Source: Nonomuraea candida (GTDB taxonomy: Bacteria; Actinomycetota; Actinomycetes; Streptosporangiales; Streptosporangiaceae). Taken from it: 64,000 nucleotides of DNA. Positions 44,647-52,877 of this stretch are shown piece after piece. The stretch spans positions 21,368-85,367 of the forward strand of contig NZ_JOAG01000047.1 of the NCBI RefSeq assembly GCF_000725485.1, given 5' to 3'. How positions within the stretch are numbered: the stretch's first letter is position 1; each line of letters opens with the position of its first letter. Under the pieces are notes generated by a model. It did not search any database, was not told the origin of the DNA, and worked only from the letters and a program-made list of their open reading frames with translations. The translations under genes were made by a program, and so were the position numbers.

Positions 44647-45600
44647 GTGCCGACCGATCTCAGTCCCACCGCACGAGCTCTGCGCGCCATGGAGATCCTC
44701 CAGGCCCGCCCTGGCGTGACGGCCGGCGAGCTCGCCGCCCGTCTGGGTGTCACGGAGCGGGCCGCGCGCCGGTACGTCGGGATCCTCCGCGAGGCGGGCA
44801 TCCCCGTCGAGTCGGCCCGCGGCCCCTACGGTGGATACCGGCTCGGGCACGGGACACGACTGCCTCCCGTGACCTTCACCGAGCCCGAGGCGCTTGGCCT
44901 GGTCATGGCGGTGCTCGACGGCCGGCCGGGGGCAGCCGACGCCGGAGACCTCGTCGGCGCCGCGCTGGGCAAGGTCATCCGGGCTCTGCCGGAGAATGTC
45001 GGACGGCAAGCGGCGACGCTGCGCGAGCACGCGTCGGCGGTGCCCGACCGGTTCTCGGCCCGTCCGGACCCCGCCGTCACCAGCGCGCTCGTGTCCGCCA
45101 TCGCGGACCGGCGGCGCGTGGTGGTCGCCTACCGGAGCGAGTCCGGCGACGAGTGGGAGGCCGAGGTGGACCCCTGGGCGGTCGTCGTCCGCCACGGGCG
45201 CTGGTACCTGCTGTGCCACTCCCACCGCGCGGACGCCATCCGCACCTACCGGGTCGACCGCGTCCGCCAGGTCCGGCGGAGCACGCGCGCGTTCGAACCG
45301 CCCGGCGACCTCGACCCGGTGGCGGTGCTGGAGGAGAACCTGGGCACCGGATGGGAGTTCGCCACCCGCGTCGTGTTCGACGCTCCCCTCGCCGAGGTGG
45401 CGCCCTGGATCCGGCCGGCGATGGGGCGGCTCGAACCGTCGGGAGAGGGGTGTGTGCTCGTCGGCAGCACGAGCAATCCGGCGATGTACGCGCAGGAGTG
45501 GCTGCCGAACGTGCCGTTCCCCTTCCGCGTCGAGGGCGGGCCGGAGCTGCGCGCCGCGGTCGCGAGGCTCGCGTCGCGTCTCGCCGCCGCCCTGGCCTGA
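44647..45600 (+). CDS. YafY/PafC-type WYL-domain transcriptional regulator
   Basis: 317 residues from a GTG. N-terminal helix-turn-helix (HTH_11: VTAGELAARLGVTERAARRYVGILREAGIP, about 23-52), then the WYL domain with WYLLCHSHRADAIRTYRVDRV (about 188-208), and a C-terminal extension (WCX). WYL proteins sense nucleic-acid or small ligands and either repress or activate. Divergent from the small alpha/beta hydrolase and directly followed by an ECF sigma module (92-bp gap). Confidence 0.9.
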   Translation: MPTDLSPTARALRAMEILQARPGVTAGELAARLGVTERAARRYVGILREAGIPVESARGPYGGYRLGHGTRLPPVTFTEPEALGLVMAVLDGRPGAADAGDLVGAALGKVIRALPENVGRQAATLREHASAVPDRFSARPDPAVTSALVSAIADRRRVVVAYRSESGDEWEAEVDPWAVVVRHGRWYLLCHSHRADAIRTYRVDRVRQVRRSTRAFEPPGDLDPVAVLEENLGTGWEFATRVVFDAPLAEVAPWIRPAMGRLEPSGEGCVLVGSTSNPAMYAQEWLPNVPFPFRVEGGPELRAAVARLASRLAAALA

Positions 45601-45646
45601 ACCCCGCGCGCCACCGGGGCGATGTGCAAGAAAAGGGTCCACACAG

Positions 45647-45676
45647 GGAACTCGCCGGCGCCCTCGCGACAGTAGT
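45647..45676 (+). promoter_or_regulatory. Possible ECF-type promoter of sigma gene
   Basis: GGAACT at 45647-45652 followed after about 16 bp by CGACAGTA resembles an ECF-sigma promoter (GGAAC -35), about 15-20 nt before the sigma-factor start. It suggests autoregulation, but one GGAAC by chance is not rare. Confidence 0.35.
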
Positions 45677-45692
45677 GCCTGTGGAGAAGAAG

Positions 45693-46271
45693 ATGCGTGC
45701 CCGCCTACGGGACGGCGACCAAGAGGCCTTGGGCGAGCTTTTCGACGAGTACGCCACGAGTGTGTACAACCATGCCTACTGGGTGGTCGGTGACTGGTCG
45801 GTGGCCGAGGACGTGGTGTCGCTGACGTTCATGGAGGTGTGGCGGTTACGGGAACGGCTCGACCCGGACGGCGGCTCGCTGCGCCCTTGGCTCCTGGGCG
45901 TGGCCACCAATGTGGGCCGCAACCTGCGACGGGCCAGACGGCTGCACCGGGAGGCCCTGGCCAGGATGCCCCGCATCCCGCCCGTCCCGGATTTCGCCGA
46001 CGAGGTGGTCGGGCGGCTCGCCGACGAGCAGCGGCTGCAGGAGGTGCGTACGGCGATCGGGCGGTTGCGCAAGCACGAGCGGGACGTGTTGCTGCTGTGC
46101 GCCGGAGCCGGGCTGGACTATGCCGAGGCGGCCGAGGCGCTCGGCATCCCGATCGGCACCGTGCGGTCCCGGTTGTCCCGGGCGCGCAAAAAGCTGGAAC
46201 TCGCCCTGTCCCCCGTGACAGGAGACAGTGACCGCGGCACCGTGGTCCGGTCCGTCAAGGAGCATCCATGA
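45693..46271 (+). CDS. ECF-type RNA polymerase sigma factor (module 1)
   Basis: 192 residues from ATG 45693 with GGAG 6 nt upstream; GTG codons at 45675 and 45681 are alternatives. Sigma region 2 (ALGELFDEYATSVYNHAYWV, AEDVVSLTFMEVWRLR, LRPWLLGVATN) and region 4 (LRKHERDVLLLCAGAGLDY, AEALGIPIGTVRSRLSRARKKL). Its stop overlaps the start of a single-pass membrane partner, so the two are coupled. The paralogous pair at 53.5-54.8 kb has the same organisation on the other strand. Confidence 0.9.
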   Translation: MRARLRDGDQEALGELFDEYATSVYNHAYWVVGDWSVAEDVVSLTFMEVWRLRERLDPDGGSLRPWLLGVATNVGRNLRRARRLHREALARMPRIPPVPDFADEVVGRLADEQRLQEVRTAIGRLRKHERDVLLLCAGAGLDYAEAAEALGIPIGTVRSRLSRARKKLELALSPVTGDSDRGTVVRSVKEHP

Positions 46272-46876
46272 GCATTTTCCCCGAGAAGCGGGACTTTCCT
46301 GAGGGCCGTCATCAACTACTCAAGGAGTTCGTGATGACCGCGATTCAGGACGAGCCCACCCCCGCGAAGCAGCGTCGCAGGCTGCTGCGCCCCTCGGTGC
46401 TGGCCCCCGCCCTGGGCCTGGCCGCCGCGGCCGCGGTGGCCTTCCCGCTGCTGTTCGGCGGCACGCCCGCCCACGCCGTGTCCAAGAACGCGGACGGCAC
46501 CGTGTCCATCACCATCAACGAGGCCAAGGACCCCAAGGGGCTGGAGGCCGAGCTGCGGCGGATGGGCTACAACATCGTCGTCGACTACCTGCCGGCGGGC
46601 AAGAAGTGCGCCACCCGGCCGCGCGGCTCGAACTGGCTGACGAAGGAGCAGGCCCCCCTCGCCGTGTTCCCGCCCGTCGAGGACACCCCCGGCTTCGAGA
46701 TCGACCCGTCGCAGATCAAGCCGGGCCAGACCGGCGTGCTGGAGTTCGGCGTGAACGACGATCCCCAGCCCGGTGACGTCATCGCGGCGATCTGGGCGCG
46801 GGTTTCCGACGGCCCCGTCGCTCCCTGCGAGCTCGTCGACGGCAACGCGCCGCTCGGCGAGGGCGAGGCGGCCTGA
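46268..46876 (+). CDS. CU044_5270-like membrane partner of ECF sigma (module 1)
   Basis: 202 residues, starting on the ATGA overlap with the sigma gene. A short cytoplasmic head with the family-type FPEGRHQLLKEFVM, one membrane helix about 43-66 (VLAPALGLAAAAAVAFPLLFGG), and an extracytoplasmic domain: SKNADGTVSITINEAKDPKG, YLPAGKKC, IKPGQTGVLEF and GPVAPCELVDG. The position is that of an anti-sigma factor, but no zinc anti-sigma HxxxCxxC is present. Probably senses an extracellular condition and tethers the sigma factor. A hairpin follows. Confidence 0.82.
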   Translation: MSIFPEKRDFPEGRHQLLKEFVMTAIQDEPTPAKQRRRLLRPSVLAPALGLAAAAAVAFPLLFGGTPAHAVSKNADGTVSITINEAKDPKGLEAELRRMGYNIVVDYLPAGKKCATRPRGSNWLTKEQAPLAVFPPVEDTPGFEIDPSQIKPGQTGVLEFGVNDDPQPGDVIAAIWARVSDGPVAPCELVDGNAPLGEGEAA

Positions 46877-46889
46877 CCCAGAGGTCCGG

Positions 46890-46916
46890 CTTCCGCGACC
46901 ACCCCGGTCGCGGAAG
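46890..46916 (+). terminator. Hairpin terminator after sigma module 1
   Basis: Perfect 11-bp inverted repeat CTTCCGCGACC / GGTCGCGGAAG with a 5-nt loop, 14 nt after the stop of the membrane partner. Confidence 0.7.
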
Positions 46917-47080
46917 GTCCCGGCACGCCTTCCCTTCCCTGCGGCGCCTCCGGCGTCACGCGGAACGTTGACGCCACCGCCGGGGCCACGACGACCCGCC
47001 CGTGGAGATCCCACGGGCCGGCCACCCTCGGGCGGCCGGCCCGTGGGCCACGGCCCGGCCCGGAGCCGCACGGCGGCGCC

Positions 47081-47110
47081 GTCATGCGCCGTCATGCGCC
47101 GTCATGTGCC
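47081..47110. repeat. 10-bp tandem repeat (x3) at end of CGNR gene
   Basis: GTCATGCGCC repeated at 47081, 47091 and (one change) 47101. The last copy contains the stop codon of the minus-strand CGNR gene. Confidence 0.8.
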
Positions 47111-47716
47111 GACGGGCTTCGGCCGGGTGCGGCGGGCGTAGGCGCGGGCGGCGCGGGCGCGGTCGCCGCACCGGATGGAGCACCAGTGGCGGCGGCCGTG
47201 ACGCAGCAGGTAGCGGTTGCAGGGGGCGGACCCGCAGGCGGTGAGGCGTTCGGCGTCGGGGCCGGTGAGCAGGTCGGCCGTGTTGGCCGCGAGCGTCGCC
47301 AGAGCGTGGTCGAGGATCTCGTTGGTGGGGCACGGCGTCGCGCGGTAGGGGCCGTGCTTCTCGTCCCAGTACAGCAGGGCGGCCGTGGAGGTCCTGCTCA
47401 TCGCGTCATTGACGGCGGACAGGGCCGCGGGCAGGGCGGGCAGCCCGGCGACACGGGCGGCGAACAACGCCCTGACGTGTTCGCGCAGCGAGCGCAGCTG
47501 CGCCGCGCACATCTCCTGCACCCCGGCGCCGGCCGGAGCGAGGCCGCGCTCGGTGAGCCAGCGATTCGTCCCTCCGGGGGTGCCGAGGAGATCGATGAAC
47601 TGCCCTCCCGGCAGCGCGATGGCGCTGTTGACGAAGTCGAGGGCGAGGTATTCCGCCGCCCCGGGCGCGGGCGGCAGCACAGACTCGGCGATCGGGGGCT
47701 CGCTCATGACTCTCAT
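47102..47716 (-). CDS. CGNR zinc-finger domain transcriptional regulator
   Basis: 204 residues from ATG 47716 (an in-frame ATG three codons on is an alternative). N-terminal ABATE domain (EYLALDFVNSAIALPGG, LREHVRALFAARV) and a C-terminal CGNR zinc finger, CGSAPCNRY...HWCSIRCGDRARAARAYARR, where the name-giving Asn is Asp (CGDR). These are probable stress-related DNA-binding regulators. It diverges from an MBL-fold hydrolase across an 8-bp-arm inverted repeat that is likely its operator. Confidence 0.88.
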   Translation of the reverse strand: MRVMSEPPIAESVLPPAPGAAEYLALDFVNSAIALPGGQFIDLLGTPGGTNRWLTERGLAPAGAGVQEMCAAQLRSLREHVRALFAARVAGLPALPAALSAVNDAMSRTSTAALLYWDEKHGPYRATPCPTNEILDHALATLAANTADLLTGPDAERLTACGSAPCNRYLLRHGRRHWCSIRCGDRARAARAYARRTRPKPVGT

Positions 47717-47756
47717 GGTACGGCTTGCGCTGGTCCGTGAGACACCGCTACGTTCA

Positions 47757-47784
47757 TCACGGATAAATCATTTCTCATCCGTGA
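47757..47784. promoter_or_regulatory. Inverted repeat operator, CGNR/MBL intergenic
   Basis: TCACGGAT (47757-47764) / ATCCGTGA (47777-47784), perfect 8-bp arms with a 12-bp AT-rich spacer. It lies 10 bp before the MBL start and 41 bp before the CGNR start, and may serve as the operator for both. Confidence 0.7.
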
Positions 47785-47793
47785 GGTGCCTGG

Positions 47794-48582
47794 ATGACCG
47801 GCTTCGCCATGCCCACCGAGCAGCTCCCCGTTCGCGTCTTCGGCGGCCCGACCGCCCTTTTCGAGTACGGTGGCCTGCGCTTCCTGACCGACCCGACCTT
47901 CGACGCTCCCGGTGACTACCACGTACCGGGTGGCATGCTGACCAAGACGGCTCCCGCCTCGGCGGCACCGGCCGACCTCGGCCGCATCGACGTGGTCCTG
48001 CTCTCCCATGACGAGCATCCCGACAACCTCGACCACTCCGGCCGGGCGCTGCTCGCCGACGTCCCGCTCACGCTCACCACGCCCGGCGGCGGGCGGCGCC
48101 TGGGGAAGGGGGCCAAGGGGCTGGCCGACTGGGAGCCGATCGAGCTGGACCGCCCCGGCGGCGGCACGATCACCGTCACGGGCGTGCCCGCCCTTCACGG
48201 GCCCGGCCCGCGCCAGGAGGTCGAACCGATCACGGGCGAGGTCGTCGGGTTCGTCCTGACCGGCGAGGGCCTGCCCACGGTCTACGTCAGCGGCGACAAC
48301 GCCTCGCTGGACCTGGTCAGGCAGATCGCCGATCGATTCGGCCCGGTGGACACCGCCCTCCTTTTCGCCGGAGCCCCTCGATTCAGCGTCCTGTTCGGCG
48401 GCGAGCCGATCGTCCTCGACAGCGCGCAGGCCGCCGAGGCCACCAGGATCCTCGGCGCCCGCCGGGTGGTCCCCGTCCACTACGACAGCTGGGCCCACTT
48501 CACCGAGGGCCGTGACGAGCTGGTGGCCGCCTTCACCGAGGCCGGGCTGGCCGACCGCCTGGACCTGGGCCACCGCGGCTGA
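47794..48582 (+). CDS. MBL-fold metallo-hydrolase (UlaG/YfhI-like)
   Basis: 262 residues from ATG. Metallo-beta-lactamase fold of the UlaG-like branch: FLTDPTFD, LLSHDEHPDN as metal-binding HxxHxDN-like motif, GVPALHGPG, YVSGDNASLDLV and C-terminal VVPVHYDSWAHF. These enzymes hydrolyse small phosphodiesters, lactones or thioesters; there is nothing here to indicate antibiotic hydrolysis. It is divergent from the CGNR regulator and followed by an MFS gene 83 bp on, probably the same regulatory unit. Confidence 0.88.
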   Translation: MTGFAMPTEQLPVRVFGGPTALFEYGGLRFLTDPTFDAPGDYHVPGGMLTKTAPASAAPADLGRIDVVLLSHDEHPDNLDHSGRALLADVPLTLTTPGGGRRLGKGAKGLADWEPIELDRPGGGTITVTGVPALHGPGPRQEVEPITGEVVGFVLTGEGLPTVYVSGDNASLDLVRQIADRFGPVDTALLFAGAPRFSVLFGGEPIVLDSAQAAEATRILGARRVVPVHYDSWAHFTEGRDELVAAFTEAGLADRLDLGHRG

Positions 48583-48615
48583 CCACGCCGCCGGCGGCGT
48601 CCGGCCCGCTCCCCC

Positions 48616-48645
48616 CGTTGAAGCTCATCCCGTTGAAGCTCATCC
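48616..48645. repeat. 15-bp direct repeat upstream of MFS gene
   Basis: CGTTGAAGCTCATCC twice without spacer (48616, 48631) and a partial third, CCGTTGAAAG, ending 10-20 bp before the GTG of the MFS gene. Could affect the leader or be a binding site. Confidence 0.75.
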
Positions 48646-48665
48646 CCCGTTGAAAGAGCTCTCTC

Positions 48666-49934
48666 GTGACCACGAACGCGCCTGCCCGGATCGGCGGCGT
48701 CCCGCGCCTTCAGGCCCAGCGCCGCTCCCTGATCGTCCTGGTGGCCGCTCAGGTCCTCAGCGGCCTCGGCCTGGCGGCCGGCGTGACCGTCGGCGCCCTG
48801 CTCGCGCAGGACGTGTTCGGCTCCACCGGCCTCGCCGGTCTGCCCAGCGCCGTGGGCACCGCCGGTTCCGCGCTCGCGGCCGTCGCCGTCGGGCGCCTGT
48901 CCCAAACCCGCGGCCGCCGCCCCGGCCTGGCCGCCGGGTACCTGGCCGGTGCTGCCGGCAGCGCGGGTGTCATCGCCGCCGCCGTCGCCGGCAACCCGCC
49001 ACTGCTCCTTCTCGCGCTGTTCGTCTACGGCGCCGGCATGGCCACCAACCTGCTGGCCCGCTACGCCGGCGCCGATCTGGCCGCCCCCGCGCACCGGGCC
49101 CGCGCCGTGTCCACCGTGCTGGTCGCCACCACCCTGGGCGGCGTGGCCGGTCCGACCCTCGCCGCACCCGCCGGCGACCTCGCCCGCCTGCTCGGCATCC
49201 CCCTCCTGGCCGGGCCGTTCCTCCTCGCCGGCGCCGCCTACGCGCTGGCCGCTCTGGTCCTGGCCGTCTGGCTGCGCCCCGACCCGCTGCTGCTGGCCCG
49301 CGCCCTGGAGGCCGAAACCACCGCCGCCCCGCGCACGCGGCCGGACGACGCCGATGGCCGCCCGCGTCCGGCGGCCGGGAGGCGCCGCCCCGGGATGCCG
49401 GCCGGCGTGCTGGTCATGACGCTCACCCAGCTGGTCATGGTCGCCATCATGACCATGACCCCCGTTCACATGCACGGCCACGGCCACGGCACCGCCGCCT
49501 CCGGCCTCGTCATCGCCATCCACATCGGTGCGATGTACCTGCCCTCGCCCCTGACCGGCTGGCTCGTCGACCGCTACGGCCGCCTCGTGATCGCCGCCGC
49601 CTCCGGGCCGGTCCTCCTGGCCGCCGGAATCGTCGCCGCCGCCGCTCCCGACGACTCCGTCGCCGCGTTCGCGGCCGCCCTCGCCCTGCTGGGGCTGGGC
49701 TGGAACTTCGGCCTGGTCGCCGGCACCGCGATCATCACCGACGCCGCCCCGCCGGCCGTCCGCGCGAAGATCCAGGGCTGGGCCGACGTCTCCATCTCCG
49801 TCGCCGGCGCCACCGGAGGCATGGCCTCGGGCCTCGTCGTCGCCGGCGCGGGCTACCCGCTCCTCGCCGTCGGCGGCGGCCTCCTGGCGCTGGCCATCGT
49901 GCCCGCGGTGGTCACCGCGGCGCGCGCCCGGTGA
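48666..49934 (+). CDS. MFS transporter with His-rich extracytoplasmic loop
   Basis: 422 residues from a GTG (weak GAAAGAG upstream). Twelve hydrophobic segments; a long cytoplasmic central loop of about 40 polar residues (EAETTAAPRTRPDDADGRPRP is its middle, shortened here); and a histidine-rich segment PVHMHGHGHG after helix 7, a feature also known in other members of this MFS branch. Substrate unknown; it may export a product or toxin processed by the upstream MBL hydrolase. It ends 117 bp before a convergent hypothetical gene. Confidence 0.88.
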   Translation: MTTNAPARIGGVPRLQAQRRSLIVLVAAQVLSGLGLAAGVTVGALLAQDVFGSTGLAGLPSAVGTAGSALAAVAVGRLSQTRGRRPGLAAGYLAGAAGSAGVIAAAVAGNPPLLLLALFVYGAGMATNLLARYAGADLAAPAHRARAVSTVLVATTLGGVAGPTLAAPAGDLARLLGIPLLAGPFLLAGAAYALAALVLAVWLRPDPLLLARALEAETTAAPRTRPDDADGRPRPAAGRRRPGMPAGVLVMTLTQLVMVAIMTMTPVHMHGHGHGTAASGLVIAIHIGAMYLPSPLTGWLVDRYGRLVIAAASGPVLLAAGIVAAAAPDDSVAAFAAALALLGLGWNFGLVAGTAIITDAAPPAVRAKIQGWADVSISVAGATGGMASGLVVAGAGYPLLAVGGGLLALAIVPAVVTAARAR

Positions 49935-50051
49935 GCGCCGGCCCCCTTCGCCGCGGGTGAGCCCGGCGGATCGGCGGCGCGGATCTCACCGGGCTCGATC
50001 ACGCGCAGATAGGCGCCCGGCCGTGCGTGGCGGCATTCTCCGGCGGCCGCC

Positions 50052-50402
50052 TCAGCGGTCGAGGTAGTCGTGGCGCTCGTCGGCGGGGACGATGTGCACC
50101 CGGCCGTCGTGCACCTGCCACTCGGTCCGGCCGTGCATGTCGTGGGACACGAGGAAGAGCCCGGCCACGCGGTCGCCGTCCGCGTCGGCGGCCGGCAGCG
50201 CGGCGGCCTGCCGGATCACGCCGAGCAACTCGTCGACGTGTCGCTCGCGGACCGCCCGCGCGTAGCAGGCGGCATCGAGCCAGCCGCCCCGGGGGAAGGC
50301 CCAGCCGGGGTCCGGCGCTTCGCCGAGGATGCGCTCGAACGCGCGTCTCTGGCTGTCGTGGTGGAACTCCAGCCATCCCCGGACGTGAACCCACACCCCC
50401 AT
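50052..50402 (-). CDS. Hypothetical protein
   Basis: 116 residues from ATG 50402. Not a family I can name. The sequence looks like a single compact domain: VWVHVRGWLEFHHDSQRRAF, then GWAFPRGGWLDAACYARAVRE and FLVSHDMHGRTEWQVHDGRV, ending HDYLDR. It is strongly charged, with no signal or membrane segment. Tryptophans and the pattern HxRGWLEF...W recall small immunity-type or DUF proteins of actinomycetes, but this is only an impression. Convergent with the MFS gene before it. Confidence 0.65.
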   Translation of the reverse strand: MGVWVHVRGWLEFHHDSQRRAFERILGEAPDPGWAFPRGGWLDAACYARAVRERHVDELLGVIRQAAALPAADADGDRVAGLFLVSHDMHGRTEWQVHDGRVHIVPADERHDYLDR

Positions 50403-50587
50403 GTCAGCCCCCTGTCGCCGGCCAGTCTGGCAGCGTCCCGGCGGCGGAAAGCCGGCCGAGCGCCGTACAGATATTCACATATGGCGACAAAGCGCATCCG
50501 CTGGGAGTTGCGGCGGGACCGGCCCGGCCCGGGAACGACCATGCCGAGCAGCGCTTGGAGGCGTCTGTGTCAATGCCGAAGAAGAGC

Positions 50588-52093
50588 TCACGGCTCATCA
50601 CCGTCGACGGAGCCGTCCACCGCTGGCGAGTCAGCCACAACCCCGGCCCCGGCCCCGACGGCGGCCCGCCCTCGCCGGTGCCGGGGCAGCAGCATGCTGA
50701 CGACGGCGATGGCCAGGCCGAGTCCGGCCGCCATGAGGAAGACCAGCTCGTAGCCGGCGGCGAGCGCGGCCGCCGGCGGGGAGCCTTCGCCGGTCTCCGA
50801 TGCGGCTCTGGCGCCGGCGGCCGTCGCGAGCACCGCCAGGCCGATCGACCCGCCCACCTGGCCGGCGGTCTGGGCCAGGCCGCCGGCGATCCCCGTATCG
50901 CTCCCGGGAACGTCGGCGGTCGCCGCGGCCATGAGGGTGGGAAAGGTCAGCCCGATGCCGGCCGCGACGAGCAGGGTGGGCCCGAGCACGCCGGTGACGT
51001 AGCCGCTGCCGGCGTCGGCCAGGGAGAGCCAGCCGAATCCGGCCAGGAAGCAGGCGCCGCCGGACAGCAGCAGCGGCCGCACGCCGGTGCGCGGCAGCAG
51101 GGCGGCGGCCCAGCGCGCGACCACCATGAACATCACCGCCGCGGGCGTCTGCCCGAGCCCTGCCTCCAGCGCGCTGCCGCCGAGGACGTTCTGCAGGAAG
51201 AGCGAGGTGAAGTACCACATCGCGATGGTGATCCCGCCGAACATCAGCAGGAGGCCGTTGGCGACCGCCACCCCCCGGATCCTGAACAGCCGCAGGGGCA
51301 CCATCGGCTGGGCGGCGAAGCGCGCCTCCACCACGATGAAGACGGCGAGCAGGACCAGGCCCGCCACGACCGGCACGAGGACCGGCCCGGACGACCAGCC
51401 GTGATCGGCGCTCTGCATGACCCCGTAGATCAGCGCGGCCGGCCCCGCCGTCCCCGTGACCGCGCCCGCGAGGTCGAGCGACCCCCGCCGGCCGGCTCGC
51501 GTGCCGGCCAGCGACATCATGGCCGCGGCGATCAGCACCGCGCCGATGGGCACGTTGATGAGGAAGACCCACCGCCACGACAGGCCGGTGGTGATGGCGC
51601 CGCCCGCGACCGCGCCGACCAGCCCGCCCACGCCACCCGCGGCGGACCACGCGCCGAACGCCCTGGCCCGCGCGCCCGGATCGGTGAAGGAGGTGTTGAT
51701 CACGGCCAGCGTGGCCGGGGCCATCATGGCGGCTCCGGCGCCCTGCGCGAGGCGGGCCGCCACCAGGACCTCCGGAGCGGTCGCCAGGCCGCCGGCCAGG
51801 CTCGACGCGGAGAACACGATCATCCCGGCGACCAGCGTCCGGCGCGGGCCGTACAGGTCGGCGGCGCGGCCGCCCAGCAGCATCAGGCCGCCGAAGGTGA
51901 GCAGGTAGCCGTTCACCACCCAGGCCAGGCCGGTGGCCGTGAAGCCGAGGTCCTCGCACACCGAGGGCAGGGCCACGTTCACGATGGACGAGTCCAGGAT
52001 CACCATGAACTGGCAGGCGCACGCCAGCGCCAGGACCAGCCAGGCGGGCCCGGTGTGCGGCCCGGGCCGCCGCGTCGCGATGTCGGTCGTCAT
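50588..52093 (-). CDS. DHA2-family MFS drug exporter (EmrB/QacA-like)
   Basis: 501 residues from ATG 52093 with GGGGGA 5 nt upstream; a start 90 nt earlier lacks one. Fourteen membrane segments, motif C-like GPALGPxxG region, and the DHA2 signatures LDSSIVNVALP (helix 1), WVVNGYLLTFGGLMLLGGRAADLYGPRR (seen as overlapping parts) and WRWVFLINVPIGA. Proton-driven multidrug export. Downstream of wrbA, separated by 25 bp on the same strand, so one operon under the MarR operator at 52825-52861. Confidence 0.9.
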   Translation of the reverse strand: MTTDIATRRPGPHTGPAWLVLALACACQFMVILDSSIVNVALPSVCEDLGFTATGLAWVVNGYLLTFGGLMLLGGRAADLYGPRRTLVAGMIVFSASSLAGGLATAPEVLVAARLAQGAGAAMMAPATLAVINTSFTDPGARARAFGAWSAAGGVGGLVGAVAGGAITTGLSWRWVFLINVPIGAVLIAAAMMSLAGTRAGRRGSLDLAGAVTGTAGPAALIYGVMQSADHGWSSGPVLVPVVAGLVLLAVFIVVEARFAAQPMVPLRLFRIRGVAVANGLLLMFGGITIAMWYFTSLFLQNVLGGSALEAGLGQTPAAVMFMVVARWAAALLPRTGVRPLLLSGGACFLAGFGWLSLADAGSGYVTGVLGPTLLVAAGIGLTFPTLMAAATADVPGSDTGIAGGLAQTAGQVGGSIGLAVLATAAGARAASETGEGSPPAAALAAGYELVFLMAAGLGLAIAVVSMLLPRHRRGRAAVGAGAGVVADSPAVDGSVDGDEP

Positions 52094-52118
52094 GACGTCC
52101 CCCGTGCCGTCCCGTCGC

Positions 52119-52799
52119 TCACGCGGTCCGGGAGGCCGGCACGGCCAGGGCTTCGCGGACGCCCCCGCTGTCCGCGGCGGCATCGGTGACGGGCCCGCCT
52201 CCCAGCAGCCGGATGGTGATCCGGGCCAGCCGCCGCCCCTGGTACCTGGCCGCTTCCAGCACCGCGAGGTCCGGGCCCTCTCCGGCCGGGCCGGTCACGT
52301 GCGACGTGCCGTAGGGATTGCCGCCGGCGGCGTACACGGCCGGATCGGTGAATCCGGGCGGCACGATCAGGGCTCCCCAGTGGTAGAAGACGTTGCCCAG
52401 CGACAGGATCGTGGCCTCGCTGCCGCCGTGCCGGTTGAACGCCGAGGTGAAGGCCGTGACCGGCTTGTCGGCCAGGCCGCCTTCGTGCCACAACCCGCCG
52501 GCCTGGTCGATGAACTGCTTGAGCTGCGCGGCAGGAGCGCCGAACCGCGTCGGCGTCCCGAACGCGAACGCGTCGGCCCACGCCAGGTCGTCGATCGAGG
52601 CCTCGGGGATCGCCCCGGCGGCATCGGCGTGCTGCCGCCACAGCGGGTTCTGGTCGATCGCGCTGTCGGGCGCCAGCTCGGCGACGCGGCGCAGCCGCAC
52701 CTCGGCCCCGGCGGAGGCGGCACCCTCGGCGACGGCCCGCGCGAGTGCGTGCACCGCGCCTGTCGCGCTGTAGTAGATGACGGCGACCTTCACGGTCAT
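52119..52799 (-). CDS. wrbA: WrbA-type NAD(P)H:quinone oxidoreductase
   Basis: 226 residues from ATG 52799 with GAGGAG upstream (a GTG/ATG at 52826 has none). Flavodoxin-like fold: KVAVIYYSATGAVHALA phosphate loop, FGTPTRFGAPAAQLKQFIDQAGGLW and FTSAFNRHGGSEATILSL. It reduces quinones by two electrons, avoiding radical formation. First gene of an operon with a DHA2 exporter; the MarR gene diverges across a nested palindrome, so induction by quinone-like compounds is likely. Confidence 0.92.
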   Translation of the reverse strand: MTVKVAVIYYSATGAVHALARAVAEGAASAGAEVRLRRVAELAPDSAIDQNPLWRQHADAAGAIPEASIDDLAWADAFAFGTPTRFGAPAAQLKQFIDQAGGLWHEGGLADKPVTAFTSAFNRHGGSEATILSLGNVFYHWGALIVPPGFTDPAVYAAGGNPYGTSHVTGPAGEGPDLAVLEAARYQGRRLARITIRLLGGGPVTDAAADSGGVREALAVPASRTA

Positions 52800-52824
52800 G
52801 CCCGGCTCCTCGATGTCGGGTAAC

Positions 52825-52861
52825 ATTGGTTATGCGCATAATAATTATGCGCATAACCAAT
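52825..52861. promoter_or_regulatory. Nested palindrome MarR operator
   Basis: Perfect 15-bp arms ATTGGTTATGCGCAT (52825-52839) and ATGCGCATAACCAAT (52847-52861) around a 7-bp AT spacer. Each arm carries TTATGCGCATAA, itself a 12-bp palindrome (52830-52841, 52845-52856), centres 15 bp apart. It fills the gap between wrbA and the MarR gene and is in strong AT contrast with the genome. Confidence 0.88.
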
Positions 52862-52877
52862 ATGTCAAGGAGCGCCC

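Noticed and set aside
49470..49500. His-rich loop of the MFS protein (HMHGHGHG) as a new metal transporter signature
   Set aside because: Similar His-rich segments occur in other members of this MFS branch, so it is a family trait rather than specific evidence for metal transport.
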